Part shown: one piece after another, positions 34,401 through 45,567 of the stretch
Layout: every line of letters starts with the position of its first letter
How positions within the stretch are numbered: the stretch's first letter is position 1
Source: Trigonopsis variabilis
Taxonomy: Eukaryota; Ascomycota; Trigonopsidomycetes; Trigonopsidales; Trigonopsidaceae
Direction: 5' to 3'
Assembly (NCBI GenBank): GCA_003707065.3
Contig: PPXM03000003.1
Span: 434,001-498,000, forward strand
Length of the DNA stretch: 64,000 bases
Position numbers and translations under genes: made by a program
The notes under the pieces: model-generated
What the model saw: only the letters and a program-made list of their open reading frames with translations
Database searches by the model: none
Told to the model about the DNA's origin: nothing

Positions 34401-35640
34401 TTACACTTTGTTTTTAATCCTCTTTCCCTTTGTTTGTCCTGCACCTAACCTTCGATACGCTGGATCATGGGCAAAGGACACCTCTCCTGCGCACAAGAGA
34501 CTGACCGCGCCGGCGTCGACAATCGAGATCACCATTGATTTCCAGCCCGATTTCAACCGTTCCAGCGGCATCTTCTTCAACGATCCATGCATTTGAATCT
34601 CGTCAAACATCGCTCTAAACCGGGATATTGTGGGGACGGTCATTGTGCGGCTATCCATCACGAAAACCACGAAATCGGCATCGCCTGGAGCGCTTTTTTT
34701 GAAAGTGGGACGCGGTTTATAGAGATTGAAAGCGGGGGTGAATGGATCAGAGGGGTCGCTGCAGTGAGTGTTCGAAAAGGGGTCATCTTTAGATATGCTA
34801 GAAGTCTTGGTGCTCGATTCACAGACCGGAGCATCATGGCATTGATAGCTGACTTGCTCGTAGGGCGGCAGAAATGCTGGAATTAATGACAAATGAGAGT
34901 AAATGCTAGAGTATGATCCCCATCTTAGAGATTGTCCGGCAATACTACCAGTAGAAGCCCATGAGCGCCATAATCCGACTATTCCAAAACACCGCTCCAA
35001 CCATCGTGTCTGAAGAGATTTTGTAACGATCGGAGGACGAGCACGAGAAGCTCTGTGGACTATAAATCCTGACCGTTTAAGATAAGAATAGGTTTGATAG
35101 AAAGCCATTCCATTACAGAAGGGTAGGCATGCAGCATAAATGGCTTGGACCGACATTGGGAGACCTTGTTCCCACCAGCATTCTAAACTTCCTCTTTCAA
35201 CTAAGTAGATTAACTCCTCTGGATACAAGTACAGAGTCCCGCTAGAGTCAGCAAACCCCATAGTTTTAAAGAAAGACCCTCGCTGCTGATCTACTCGTGC
35301 CAGTCCGACATGAGGTAACCATGTAGCCTGGGCATGCAGTTTCCTATAATTAGTTCTCGTAATACAAGCTCCTACTTACGCGGCATGCTTCCTTTCACCA
35401 TTCAGAGCATTATACATTGCCTCTCGTGATTCCTCGAGCGCTGATCGTTGATGTCCCGTACCGTCTGGTGCGTATTCTTTATCTCCTCTCTTAGGAAGGT
35501 GTTTATTGGATGCTCTTTAATATTAATAAGGGCCTTCAACTCCCAACTTACATGAGCTCCAAGAGTCTCCAGTCTTGCTGTTCGTCATCCTGTTCTTCCT
35601 CATGCTCTTGGATTTTATCATCTGGATCTCCCGTCTCCAT
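34401..35640 (-). CDS. SEN54: tRNA-splicing endonuclease subunit Sen54
   Basis: Exons 35640-35552, 35514-35380 and 35343-34401 (introns 37 and 36 nt); 388 aa. Conserved parts are DWRLLEL, HLPKRGDKEYAPDGTG, RGSFFKTMGFADSSG, LYLYPEELIYLVERGSLEC and LKRSGFIVHR, all from the Sen54 N-terminal domain; the C-terminal ~110 residues contain the SMVISIVDAG endonuclease-like fold. Sen54 is the structural, non-catalytic partner in the four-subunit complex that removes tRNA introns. The N-terminal ~25 residues are acidic. Confidence 0.92.
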
Positions 35641-36383
35641 CTCGATGCTAGGATTAAAAAAACGGTAACGATACTACTGGGAGATGCCAATTTTTTAATC
35701 ATTACGGTCGCGATCTATTGACAGATTCATACTTAAGATGAACAAGGTTTTCGTAGGGTTAACGACAATCCTACCAAGAAGCATTTATAAGTTGATCATA
35801 GAGTGAAACAGCTTTCACATTATATATCATTCCAGATCAGACCAATTCTCATTACCGTACATATCTACAAGTATTCTACATAATATCCTTTATGGGACGC
35901 ATTCTATTTATTCTCTTACCCTTGTGTGGCTCTTCCACTCTGAATTACACCAATCTCGACGAAGATCATTTTCCAGTTGAGTTTCAAATGGAGTAGCAAT
36001 TTGACATTAGCATTCGGAATCAGAGACATATTTAGCCTATAGAATCATACAGCACACAAGCAGCCATAGTCCTTGCAATGTCGTCGCGTCACATTCTTGA
36101 TTCAATCTCAATAACGATGCAGTTGACTTTTGGTGCTCTTGTAACAGCATGATCTTGTGCGCTTAACACTGCAGGTCGACGTGATGAGTGGGATGACATC
36201 AATTGAATCGTTCAAATTGTATTCCGCAAATAAGCCTAGTGCCACTTATTTTAACTGTCTGGATCTAGCAGTTAGTAGCCCTTGATAACACTGTATGAAA
36301 GCACTATTAGGTCTTAGTAATCACTTGGCTTTGCCTGTGTCGTCATGAAGTCCCAACCCCACTAAGCATCACTCTTCAACATC
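35641..36383. promoter_or_regulatory. Divergent promoter region, SEN54 / PI31
   Basis: About 743 bp between head-to-head starts, one of the longer gaps. I see no coding exon and no RNA gene; the content is mixed AT-rich sequence. Confidence 0.45.
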
Positions 36384-37388
36384 ATGACATTCGATTGGCC
36401 CCAAGTGAAGAGCGAGTTAACTGCTAACATCGGGGCATTATTAAAAGATAAACCGATAAACACAAAATTCCATGCTGCAAGTTTAGCGATTTATTCGACG
36501 TTGTGTTCTGTCAATTTCCAATACATCAGTTCCAGCAATGATCAAAATGAAGATATTAACTTGCCTTCTTGGGACAGATTTGGGCCTGCGGCCTTTTATT
36601 TCCATTACCACTACCGCTATTCGTCCCAGCTACTGGCTTTACATTTGTTTAGAGATGACAATTCTTTAAATCTTTATGGTCTGTCTGATAATATACAAGA
36701 GCCCTTGTTCTATCATGTTTTGGTTGAAAACCTCATCTCACCAAATGCACAATTTCCCGTGCAAAGTAATCAAATTGTTGATATTCTCGCCGACGACTCT
36801 ACAGTTAAGCGTTCCCTGAACACAATCGCAGATTTATATAATACAGCCTTCCTATTCGAACGCAGACGCAGTTCACTAGGTCAATCAAAAAGAACCCCGT
36901 TGAGAGAAAGCTTGGATCTTGGTATATCTCGAACATCAAGAGTTCCAGAGAATGTCGCCGACGACAAGCCGTCCAATGGGATTAATGTGCCCATGGGTGC
37001 ATCCAGGCTTACTATTCCATCTAATATAGAGCCATTGCCCTCCAAGCCGGAAACGTCCCAGATTCCGCAATTCGAGGACGAATACGAAATCCTGGGAAGA
37101 AACTCCCACAGGATCTTAGGCGACGATCAGAACCCTTTGTCTATAGGTGAGGACGATTTAAATCCTCCCGGTTTAGGTAGAGATCCTCGCATTAGTCCTT
37201 TTAATCCTTTTGGAGGCCTGACTTCTCCATCCTCTTCCGGTGGAATGATACCCGGCCCTGAGCATCCTATCTTTGGTGGCCGCCAGCGACAACCTCCTCC
37301 ACCAGGTGCCCCTCCTGGAGCAAGATGGAACCCGCCGGGGCCTTTCAACGGATCTGGTGGTTTTGGGTCGGGAGGCCCTTTTGTATGA
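36384..37388 (+). CDS. FUB1: PI31-family proteasome regulator
   Basis: Single exon, 334 aa. The N-terminal ~160 residues form the FP (Fbxo7/PI31) type domain, with WDRFGPAAFYFHYHYR and LNLYGLSDN. A linker follows, and the C-terminus is the Pro/Gly-rich PI31 tail with GRDPRISPFNPFGG, GPEHPIFGG and a final FGSGGPFV. In budding yeast Fub1 and in animals PI31 binds inside the 20S core through this tail and blocks active sites, or moves proteasomes. Single-copy, unspliced, unlike most neighbours. It converges with YVC1, 56 bp apart. Confidence 0.87.
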   Translation: MTFDWPQVKSELTANIGALLKDKPINTKFHAASLAIYSTLCSVNFQYISSSNDQNEDINLPSWDRFGPAAFYFHYHYRYSSQLLALHLFRDDNSLNLYGLSDNIQEPLFYHVLVENLISPNAQFPVQSNQIVDILADDSTVKRSLNTIADLYNTAFLFERRRSSLGQSKRTPLRESLDLGISRTSRVPENVADDKPSNGINVPMGASRLTIPSNIEPLPSKPETSQIPQFEDEYEILGRNSHRILGDDQNPLSIGEDDLNPPGLGRDPRISPFNPFGGLTSPSSSGGMIPGPEHPIFGGRQRQPPPPGAPPGARWNPPGPFNGSGGFGSGGPFV

Positions 37389-37444
37389 TGAATGAAAAGT
37401 ATTATATGAGCTCAACATGAAATTTATTTCTATCTTGCCCGTTT

Positions 37445-39566
37445 TCACTTCTCCAGCGCCCTGCCTAGCTTCTCAATCGTTGCTGTCAAGGCCGTTAGCC
37501 TCTGCTCGATTTTGTCTAATCGTGTCTCGGTCACAACGTACGTCTGCATCTCTCTGTATGCCTCATTATCGTTCTCCATGAAGTCCGGATCGTAGTCAAT
37601 AGAAGCGGTATCTTTGGAAGTATCTTTGCAAGTACCAGAAGGTTGTGGCGAAGTTTCCGATGGCAATCCGGACGACGAGCTTTTCCTACTCAACCGGGAC
37701 AGACGTAAGAGATCTCTTCGGATTTTGCTTGGCCTTTGGAGAGTTACTGAAAGACCGGGGGTAGCAGCTGGTCCAAAACCATAGCGTGCACCTAGTGGAG
37801 CAGCTCGCTTCCAATTCTCGGGCGAGGAACTAGTTGAGCCTTGATACTCAGACATAGATTCCAAATTATGCGATGATTTAGGAGGAACTTTCCTGTACAG
37901 ATATTCCATATAACTCGTTGGATGATATGAGCCAGTTTTCAAGGAAGGCAGCCTAAGTTTGGGATATGCTTTTTCATAGCCCCAGATGATGACTGCAAAG
38001 AGCCAATGAGAGCTTTTCAATAAGATAATACGTGTAGTTCGGTATTGTTGAGGGTTCATGAAGTAGCGAAAAGGTTTAATTATCAAAGTGGTCAAGTTAA
38101 AAGGAGGATAGAAGTAGGTGACCTTGTCCGAAGTAGTAATTGTTTCCAGAACCAGTCCAGCAAACATGAGCGAATACTCCTCTTTGGCATAAAGCATCAT
38201 GTTACTAAATCGTTGAGATAAAATAGAAATCAACACAGTTATGAGCAAGATATTAGTCATTGTGACGAAGACCAGCATAAGGCCAGGACCAAAGATAGGA
38301 CTTATAAGAGGGGCAGCGTCAAAGCCAGCATAAGATGAGCCAAAAAAAACCCTGATTAACAACCACGCCATCTTTGACAAGGAAAAATAAGATCTACCTA
38401 AATAAGCAAAAGTTGTCAGAAATCCAAAATAAAGAGTGATGATGATTGGAAGAAACTTTAGAAACTCTTTAGTCATGGCCCGTAAACAAGGTAAAAGAGT
38501 ACCAAAATAGGGCAGTGCTGATAAAGAAGACAAAGACCGAGGGGCTAAGATTAATCCTTCCAAAGATAAAATTTCGAATGAGAACTCTTGAAGAGATGTG
38601 ATTTTAGTCATGAAACCAACAAATCGTAGAGCAATAAAAATAAACGTTAGCATGCAAATTATAATGTCCACCAAACTCCAATAGTCAGATACGTAAAACT
38701 CCATTGACCCGGCTTCCACCACTTGAGAAACTTCATCAAATACTAATCCAAGCAAGCAAATGTCTAATAAAACTTCTGCCCAGGTGACTCGATCCCACGC
38801 ATTAGCATATAAGACATAATAAAACAAACCAACCAACACCAAGTAATAAATTAAAAGAAAGATAGAACGATATCTCGGAACTCGAAGACGACTGTAGATA
38901 TCTGACTTCTCTGGTCGATAAAGCATGGCTCTTTTATGAGCCTGGGCTGAAATGCTGTCCCAAAAGACCAGCTCTCCTGTCCAAATGGCCTCTAAGATTG
39001 CCTTGACAGGCCTAGATGATAAGAATTTTCTTGCATCGCTTAAAACGGCCAGTTCTAATGTATTAAGGCCAGGACTACTTTCGAATGCTAGGGTTTTCTG
39101 TTCTTCTAATTCCTCGTCTGGGACCAACGGTGCTCGTTCTTCATCTACTGACAAGAGCCGAGGCCTATCACGAGGCACCAGCTCATAGGTCGTATATTCA
39201 ATCAATTGGTCGCCAGATACGCGACCTAGTAGTCGCAATGCTATGAATTCGCTCACCAAAGCTCGAGCCTCAGCTAATGACTTCTCATCATCATCTTCTT
39301 CATGAAACTCAAGGCGTGATGCAATAAGAGCCGCCACAATTCCAGGATGGGAGCATTGCTGAAGAGATATAACTATCATGAGCTCTCAAACGCGCCAAGT
39401 ATGCCTCACCTAAAGGACGAATCAAGGTCACAGCTAGCGGTGGCCCACAAAATTGATCATAGGAATAAGGCGCATCTATTATACCCTCAATATGCTCTTT
39501 GACTAATAAAACAAGTTGTTTCGACGAAAGAGTATCCGTTATTCTAGGAAATCCTAGGTCTGGCAT
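37445..39566 (-). CDS. YVC1: Vacuolar TRP-type calcium channel
   Basis: Two exons, 39566-39410 and 39372-37445, over a 37-nt intron (GTGAGG...CATGATAG); 694 aa. Splicing restores TLIRPL-VISLQQCSHPGIV, a conserved cytosolic helix of Yvc1. Six membrane segments follow from ~residue 235, including YRSIFLLIYYLVLVGLFYYV and a final LMLVFVTMTNILLITVL, with the pore loop RVFFGSSYAGFDAA just before it. The C-terminal cytosolic tail is Ser-rich, with acidic DPDFMENDNE that could bind calcium, and ends in a short coiled coil. Yvc1 releases vacuolar Ca2+ to the cytosol in response to osmotic shock. Confidence 0.9.
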
Positions 39567-39654
39567 AGAGTGTCACGGTTACGTTTACCAAAGCAGTACC
39601 CAATCAGTACCATGAAAACTAACGCCCCTAAAAATACATAACGTTCATTCCATT

Positions 39655-41177
39655 TTATCGCTTCGATGATGGTGTACGTCCTCCTTCAAATGAGTTTGGC
39701 GTGCGATCATTGCCAAAAATGCCAAATCCTCTCCTGCGGTTCTTTGCGTCCAACAATCGAGCTCCAGCAGGGGTTAAAGATGCTGCTGTTCTCTCTGATG
39801 TTCTCCCTGTCATGCTTCCTGGTGTCCTGCTGGGTGTTCCACCAGGTGTTCCCTTCTTTTCTTCCATTCGCCGGCGCGTCCGATCTTCAACCAGAGTCCT
39901 GTGAATTTTCTCACGCTGAGATTCCCGCTGGAGATGGAACGGGTTAGCTGCTGGTGCGAAATCAGATTCGTCAACAAACCCATAGCCAGCTACAACGGGT
40001 TCTTCTGTCATTGTAGACATGGACATGGTATCACTGGCAGACTGGCGTCTATCTCCAGGCGGTGGCATCCTCGTATTCTCTGGTATGATGCGCTTCGCTC
40101 GAGCGGCTATTAGCTGTTCTTCGGTTGGATCTCGTCCTTCAGGAGAGAACATCAGTTGGTTTTTCGCTCGAGGCGGGGCAGTGCCTAACAAGTTCGGCCT
40201 GCTATCCTCTGCGTATATTTCTATATCTGCACTAGGTTCTTGAGTTAAAAGCCTTTGGGATTCCTGCCGCGACTGTATTGCCTTGCTCTCTAACCTAGCA
40301 AAATGTCCAGGCAAGCCATTGCCTTCTGCCATATGTTTGTACTTTTCTCGGCGAGCGGCATTCTCTCGATCCAATAACTCATTAAATGATTCGTTATCTT
40401 CGGATGTGTACTTAGCCATGAATTTGTCAAGTCTCAAGCCTCGATCTTGACGTTCTACATAAGCGTAATCAGGATCACGATTGGGAGAATAGTCATCATT
40501 CTCATCGTCATCTTCATCCTGCCTCTGTCCAAAATATGAATCTATAGCTTCCTGTATCACCCTTACCGCATGCTCATCCCCTAATCGTTGGGAAAGTTCA
40601 TATTCTTGCAGTAATCTTGCAGGTGGCTCTAAGGGAAAATAATCACGTCGAATAATCTTAGAGATATTACTGACATAATCGTCTTCTTCCAATACTTTAG
40701 GAGGTCTCTTGAGATTCTTTGGAGGATCAAAAGAGACTTGGGACTTGGGAATCAGTGCATTGGTAGCACTGGGAGCACCGGAACTTATTGGGATAAGACT
40801 GTGAGAAGAGCCGTTGGGTGAGGAAGATCTTGCTCTGTTCGAGTCTAGCGAGCTCTTTTGCATTACCAAACTCAATTCAGCGTCTCCTTTGTGAGATTTA
40901 GAGGCAGCTTTTGTCTTGGCCATCCCAATCGGTTCGCCTTTTGGTGATGCCCAAGGTAGGGGAAAAACTATGACGGGCGACCGATACAACTCTCGTAACG
41001 ACTTTTCATTTGGAGTCTTGACATAATCTATTTCTACATCAGTGAACTCTGAACATGATTGCAGCGACATAAAGGCAATTAAGATATACGTAAAAGATAG
41101 ATGAAGGAGCAACACGCGAGTACTGTTGTACCTTGGACACTGGCAATATCAATATTCTCCAGAATTGCTGGCTCCAT
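39655..41177 (-). CDS. Splicing-associated protein ESS2 (DGCR14/Bis1)
   Basis: The long exon encodes an ESS2 protein: VLEEDDYVSNISKIIRRDYF, KFMAKYTSEDNESFNELL, and a C-terminal Thr-Pro-rich stretch with TPAGARLLDAKNRR. ESS2 is a nuclear protein of the late spliceosome. The start is uncertain. A conservative start is the ATG at 40923 (422 aa). An in-phase upstream exon (41177-41132) and an 83-nt intron give 479 aa with an extra N-terminal segment. The frame between 41115 and 40923 is open in either case. I list the longer model as the span. Budding yeast has no clear orthologue. Confidence 0.82.
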
Positions 41178-41720
41178 TGCAAATGCCACTCTTTATTGAG
41201 GTAACTTTACTAAATACACTCATCAGAGCTATTAGCAAAATCAGTTAATGATTGTTAGACAGTGTAGAGTCATGTTGCTACTATGCACTACATGTAACAA
41301 TCTCTACAGTGGTTGCTACCAGCGGATGTAATTCAAAAGAAAGTTATCTTACTAGTCTAAGTATACTCGCTTATATAGACACGATAATGGATCAGGTCAT
41401 ATTCAAAGTGGCCCGATTAATGATTACTGATCCAATTAATGGTCTGATCTCTAAAGAATGACCTGATCTCCAATCGTAGTGCCATCCTTGATAGTTGGTC
41501 GGTCAGCTGGAACCGTTACGACTGATTCGTAACACTACAAGTAGCGAGTTGCCTGATAATGGAACAGACCAAACCATAGCAGCAAAACTGTGAACGCCAG
41601 CTCTTAGCCTCGTCTCTCTAGTGAGATAATCACCCCAAGTTTATATATACCTAAAACATTGTTGGGCTGCCCAACGCTTTCTTCCGTCTCTATCTCCATC
41701 ATAAGCAATGAATTTTGGTG
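41178..41720. promoter_or_regulatory. Divergent promoter region with TATA-like run and overlapping uORF
   Basis: About 540 bp between ESS2 and the F-box gene. A TTTATATATA at 41640-41649 lies ~70-80 bp before the F-box start and could be a TATA box. A six-codon uORF (ATG 41708, stop 41726-41728) overlaps the main ATG at 41721 in another frame. Confidence 0.5.
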
Positions 41721-43829
41721 ATGAATAATCTCGACTATCCTCCCGAGATCATTATTTTGGTTATTAAGTATCTGGACGTTCACGATATCTTTGCTCTAGC
41801 TCAGACATGTCGCTATCTGAATCAAGTCGTCTATGAACCTGAATATTATCATGAATGGATCTTTAGTCTTGCTCCGGATTTTTGTATACAACATCAGTCA
41901 CCGTTTTGTCATCTGCATGGCGATCTACTTGATAAATTCAAGTCGCAGCTGAATATAAATGAGAACTATGAGAGAGTACTGTCATCATCTTTAGATAAGT
42001 CGGAGTTAGATGGCCTCTTTTCTAGCCATCAATACGAACTGATCCCGGAGCAGCTGACCCAATTCTTTGGCATGAGCAACTCTTGGGATTATAGTTATCG
42101 AAAAGATCTCGACGAAAGTTCTCTTCCTATAAAATTTCGCCGTCAAATGATCAGCGAAGCATTGGGGCGATATCAGTTTGTCAAATATCTTCAGAAAGAG
42201 GTACTTTCTCTGAAATCTATAGATGACTTTGACTTGCTGCGATTTTCTTGCTTTATATTTGGTTGGTTTGGAGTTCATTATCGATCAAGAATGACGATGA
42301 TAGCCAATGGCTTGCTCTCGCAATTTCTCTCAGAATACCCAATTGGGCCAATGCAAGTTAAATCCTCCATTGAAATATTATCTATAATACTATCATTTCT
42401 ATTTAGTGCACGAGCTTGGGAGCCCTTCAACCTGTCAGAAATCACCTTTGCTCGTCCCAGTAGTATGTTGACTGATCTGATATATTCAACTAACATAGAT
42501 CACTGTTTGACCTCCCGTACTCAATCACTACCTTTTTTGCACCCGATGAATGATGATTCGATTTTATTCTTTGCGGGATTGTTTATTGACTTGGCCAAGA
42601 AGCTCAAATTTCGCGCAAGATGTCCATTCAAATCAGGTGAATCTATTGTATTATTTCTCCATCGGCCCGAAGAAGACAATGATCAGGTCCACCGGGTCAT
42701 AATGAGGCATTCTATGTTCTCAGGTTTGTACTCATCTAACGGCTTTTTCAATCCTAGGGACTTCATTGACCCTCAATCATACCATTCCATTCATTTCTCA
42801 CTACCTTATCACAATCTGAATCATCCTGCTTCAGAAATTCTTTTCAACATGCTATGGTCGCTGACCTCTCTGGACATCTCGCACTTGGCCCGATACCTAT
42901 CGATTCTTCATCCTCATGGGTTATCTTTTTGGGAAATATTTGCCGATAATAAATGTAGTAGTGACTCTTTGTCTTATGAGCCTTCATCCTGCGCCTCGTT
43001 GGGTGTATTATTATGCCATTTTTTTATTTCTCTTACTAGGACTTTTGCTCCAGACGACTATTACAGGAAATTCCTTAAAGGTTCGGTGTACGAGCGTGCT
43101 TCTTCCTTTTTCCCATGCTTAATGATTGCTTATAAAATTGAAGCTAATGATATAATGACCCTTCTTACCCAAATTTCTAATGAACTCTCACCGGTTAAAC
43201 TCCTTCCTGATGACTTCATGGCACCATGGTCTTCGACTCGCTCCTCAACGCTGCCACTTAAGTTGGATTACACAGCTTCAATCTTTGCCCCGAGTCCTGT
43301 TACTCCCTCTCGTGGTCTCACTTTGGATAATGCTCCAGCCTTCGTACAAATCGGTTCTATTTGGAAACTTCGTCAACGCCAAGATCTCTCTTTTGAACTG
43401 GATGCTGTAGAAACACAACCAAGTATTTTCAAAGAGTTTGTCGAAGGCTATGAGGTACTTATTGGCTATAGTCGGTTATCATTAAGTATCGATTTATTCT
43501 ACTTTCTCCGGATTGACCTATCTGATCCAACTTATTTAACAGTTAACAGTGTGAGAAGCTTGCCGCTTGAAAGGCAGCCTTTATCTGCGAATTATCCTAG
43601 CAACACCCGGGACGCCTTAACATATGCAGAAATAACCAGCAAATATTTCCCAACCTTGGGATTATATCTCGAGTCGTATGATCCTCAAGTTGTACGGTTT
43701 AAACTGTCTGCTTCTTGGAAGCGTTATGTCCAGGAATACGGCTCCAACGAGGCCTTCGAATGGGATGAAGATGCTGGCCTGCAAGGAGAGTTGGGTGCTC
43801 TCTACGAGCAATCCAGGAATGCACGATGA
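41721..43829 (+). CDS. F-box protein, possibly FBXO21-like
   Basis: Single exon of 702 aa from ATG 41721 (the frame opens two codons earlier at TTG). Residues ~5-45 form an F-box: LDYPPEIIILVIKYLDVHDI then CRYLNQVVY. The middle is helical without a clear match. Residues ~530-690 (QIGSIWKLRQ, GYEVLIGYS, FYFLRIDLSDPTYLTV, SKYFPTLGLYLESYD) loosely recall the YccV/hemimethylated-DNA-binding-like domain of FBXO21, which is a weak judgement. F-box proteins bring substrates to SCF ubiquitin ligases through Skp1. The short overlapping uORF may lower translation. Confidence 0.72.
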   Translation: MNNLDYPPEIIILVIKYLDVHDIFALAQTCRYLNQVVYEPEYYHEWIFSLAPDFCIQHQSPFCHLHGDLLDKFKSQLNINENYERVLSSSLDKSELDGLFSSHQYELIPEQLTQFFGMSNSWDYSYRKDLDESSLPIKFRRQMISEALGRYQFVKYLQKEVLSLKSIDDFDLLRFSCFIFGWFGVHYRSRMTMIANGLLSQFLSEYPIGPMQVKSSIEILSIILSFLFSARAWEPFNLSEITFARPSSMLTDLIYSTNIDHCLTSRTQSLPFLHPMNDDSILFFAGLFIDLAKKLKFRARCPFKSGESIVLFLHRPEEDNDQVHRVIMRHSMFSGLYSSNGFFNPRDFIDPQSYHSIHFSLPYHNLNHPASEILFNMLWSLTSLDISHLARYLSILHPHGLSFWEIFADNKCSSDSLSYEPSSCASLGVLLCHFFISLTRTFAPDDYYRKFLKGSVYERASSFFPCLMIAYKIEANDIMTLLTQISNELSPVKLLPDDFMAPWSSTRSSTLPLKLDYTASIFAPSPVTPSRGLTLDNAPAFVQIGSIWKLRQRQDLSFELDAVETQPSIFKEFVEGYEVLIGYSRLSLSIDLFYFLRIDLSDPTYLTVNSVRSLPLERQPLSANYPSNTRDALTYAEITSKYFPTLGLYLESYDPQVVRFKLSASWKRYVQEYGSNEAFEWDEDAGLQGELGALYEQSRNAR

Positions 43830-43921
43830 GATACTTAGCTTATTACTATTACGTTGCAAGACACGGACTTTAAGGAATAGCTTTTGAAAGGTGACTTAGT
43901 TCCGTATTTAGCTGCATCTTC

Positions 43922-44716
43922 TTAGCAGGTCATTTGGGCACAGAGCTCGCTGAACTTAACAGGCTTTGTATGAGTAACTAACTGCGCAACCTCGTGGTCC
44001 CCCTCTTCTACTCCCAAGCAGATACAGTTGACATCTAACCCAGTGGGAGCGTAATGGCGGACATACGCACCCACAATGTTAGTGATCTGATCAAACTGAG
44101 GCGATTGGGCAGCCTCCTGAAAGAGCTTTGTGCTATTTTTCTGGAAGCTTAGAAACACTCCCGCTTGCTTTACGTCACCGATAAGTTCGTTATTGGCCTC
44201 ACTATTGCGAGAAATTCCAGTAGAATTAAAGAGCCCGAAATGAAGAGTTTCTTCTTCGGGGTCATAAACTCGCGCGAAATTCAGATGAGGAACATATTGA
44301 ATATCGGTTGACGGAAGACCACTGGGAGTCACTGTTCCATTCAGAATATCGAGGGCCCTATTATAAATGACGCTGGAATCACTCTGGGTGGTATAGTTGA
44401 AACAGCTTTCCGACCTGATGCATCCGAATGCTTCATTCAACAGCAAAGGTACAAACTGGGATGCTTGTTCTGCTGATAAATGGGTTGTACTCAATGAAAC
44501 ATCATCGCCTCTCTTAAACAAAAGGCTAGCAGCGAAAGAACCGATCTTAACAGCGTAGGAAACGTATGTAATGATCTTACCTGCTGGTCCTGAGTCGCCA
44601 CCAAAAGCTTCTTGTGCCTCTCCGAATGCATGCTCTGCAATTGTAGCAACTGTTTTAAAGATGTGCCCAAGATCTAAAAATCCTCTAGTATCAATATCGA
44701 CCGGAGTGAGCTGCAT
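43922..44716 (-). CDS. Unidentified protein with hydrophobic segment and KR site
   Basis: The frame opens at TTG 44737; the first ATG is 44716, giving 264 aa. I do not recognise the family. A moderately hydrophobic stretch (~45-65, KIGSFAASLLF) is followed directly by KRGDD, a Kex2-like dibasic site. After it come several N-glycosylation sequons and six cysteines, two of them in FGCIRSESCF and the rest mostly near the C-terminus (NCICLG, LCAQMTC). This suggests a secreted, processed protein, but there is no clear signal peptide at the called start, so an upstream exon or another start may exist. Confidence 0.5.
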   Translation of the reverse strand: MQLTPVDIDTRGFLDLGHIFKTVATIAEHAFGEAQEAFGGDSGPAGKIITYVSYAVKIGSFAASLLFKRGDDVSLSTTHLSAEQASQFVPLLLNEAFGCIRSESCFNYTTQSDSSVIYNRALDILNGTVTPSGLPSTDIQYVPHLNFARVYDPEEETLHFGLFNSTGISRNSEANNELIGDVKQAGVFLSFQKNSTKLFQEAAQSPQFDQITNIVGAYVRHYAPTGLDVNCICLGVEEGDHEVAQLVTHTKPVKFSELCAQMTC

Positions 44717-45163
44717 TATTCTTAACGATTTGGTCAATCTCGAGAACTGGTCATATATATTCTCTTGTGGCTATGTTCTTCTGGTACGAATCTCTCTCAC
44801 ATTTCATTCCATTCTTATTTACTCTGATATCTAATGAATGAACCTTTTGAGATCTCATTTTTGTGAGTCTCTACTTTGGAGACCTGTCGACGATACCCCC
44901 CCCTTAAAGCCTTCTCTCATCAGCTGCATTCGCATTATTATACGCGACTTTTTGCGCTATCTTAAGCCTGATCTTACTGTTACTCTTTTTATTTCTTTCG
45001 TATCTCTTAGAATACTTGATTAGCGCGTCATTAGTATCATTTGGATGCGAGGATGAGATGGATCCCATTTTACATTCTTTTCTTCTTCCTGGTATAGTGC
45101 CGAAATTTTCGTCATTCGCTGACTATGGATATCGAAACAAACAATAGAAATTTGTTATATCCC
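44717..45163. other. Intergenic region
   Basis: About 447 bp. A run of C near 44899 and T-rich stretches; a 61-codon plus-strand frame (44838-45023) has no recognisable content. No gene called. Confidence 0.4.
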
Positions 45164-45472
45164 TTAATGACTGCCCGCATGAAGTATAATATCTGTATCT
45201 TTGCTTAAAGAATGAACTCGAAGTCTCTGACAGTGGTAGCAAAGTACACTTTCAGCCATCTTGGCGTTGAGAAGAACGAGTCTTATTAAAATAGGATTAC
45301 TTCGGAGGGCGAAAGCTGAATATGGAACTACAATGGCACAAATAAAAATAGTTGGAAGTAAAAGAAGCCTCACGGACATTTCTAGCCAGATTAGTGAGCC
45401 CTTTGTAAGCGATTGGGGAAACCAATAAGAGACCATTTGCCAGTGTATACATTCATATTCTAGTTTCGTCAT
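45164..45472 (-). CDS. Small membrane protein, family unknown
   Basis: A 102-aa frame from a true ATG (45472). One hydrophobic segment (LLLLPTIFICAIVVPYSAFAL) lies in the middle, preceded by HWQMVSYWFPQSLTKG and followed by basic sequence, with a CYHC pair and a His-containing C-terminus. Composition looks like a real small membrane protein rather than a shadow, but I cannot name it. It is divergently placed next to the methyltransferase gene with ~95 bp between starts. Confidence 0.45.
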   Translation of the reverse strand: MTKLEYECIHWQMVSYWFPQSLTKGSLIWLEMSVRLLLLPTIFICAIVVPYSAFALRSNPILIRLVLLNAKMAESVLCYHCQRLRVHSLSKDTDIILHAGSH

Positions 45473-45567
45473 CTGTAACCAATTGTGTGGGCATTGTCAC
45501 ATCTCTGTCATTGTTGCGAAGATGACTATCAGGACTGCTTCGTCGATCTCCAGATCTGTACAACAAC

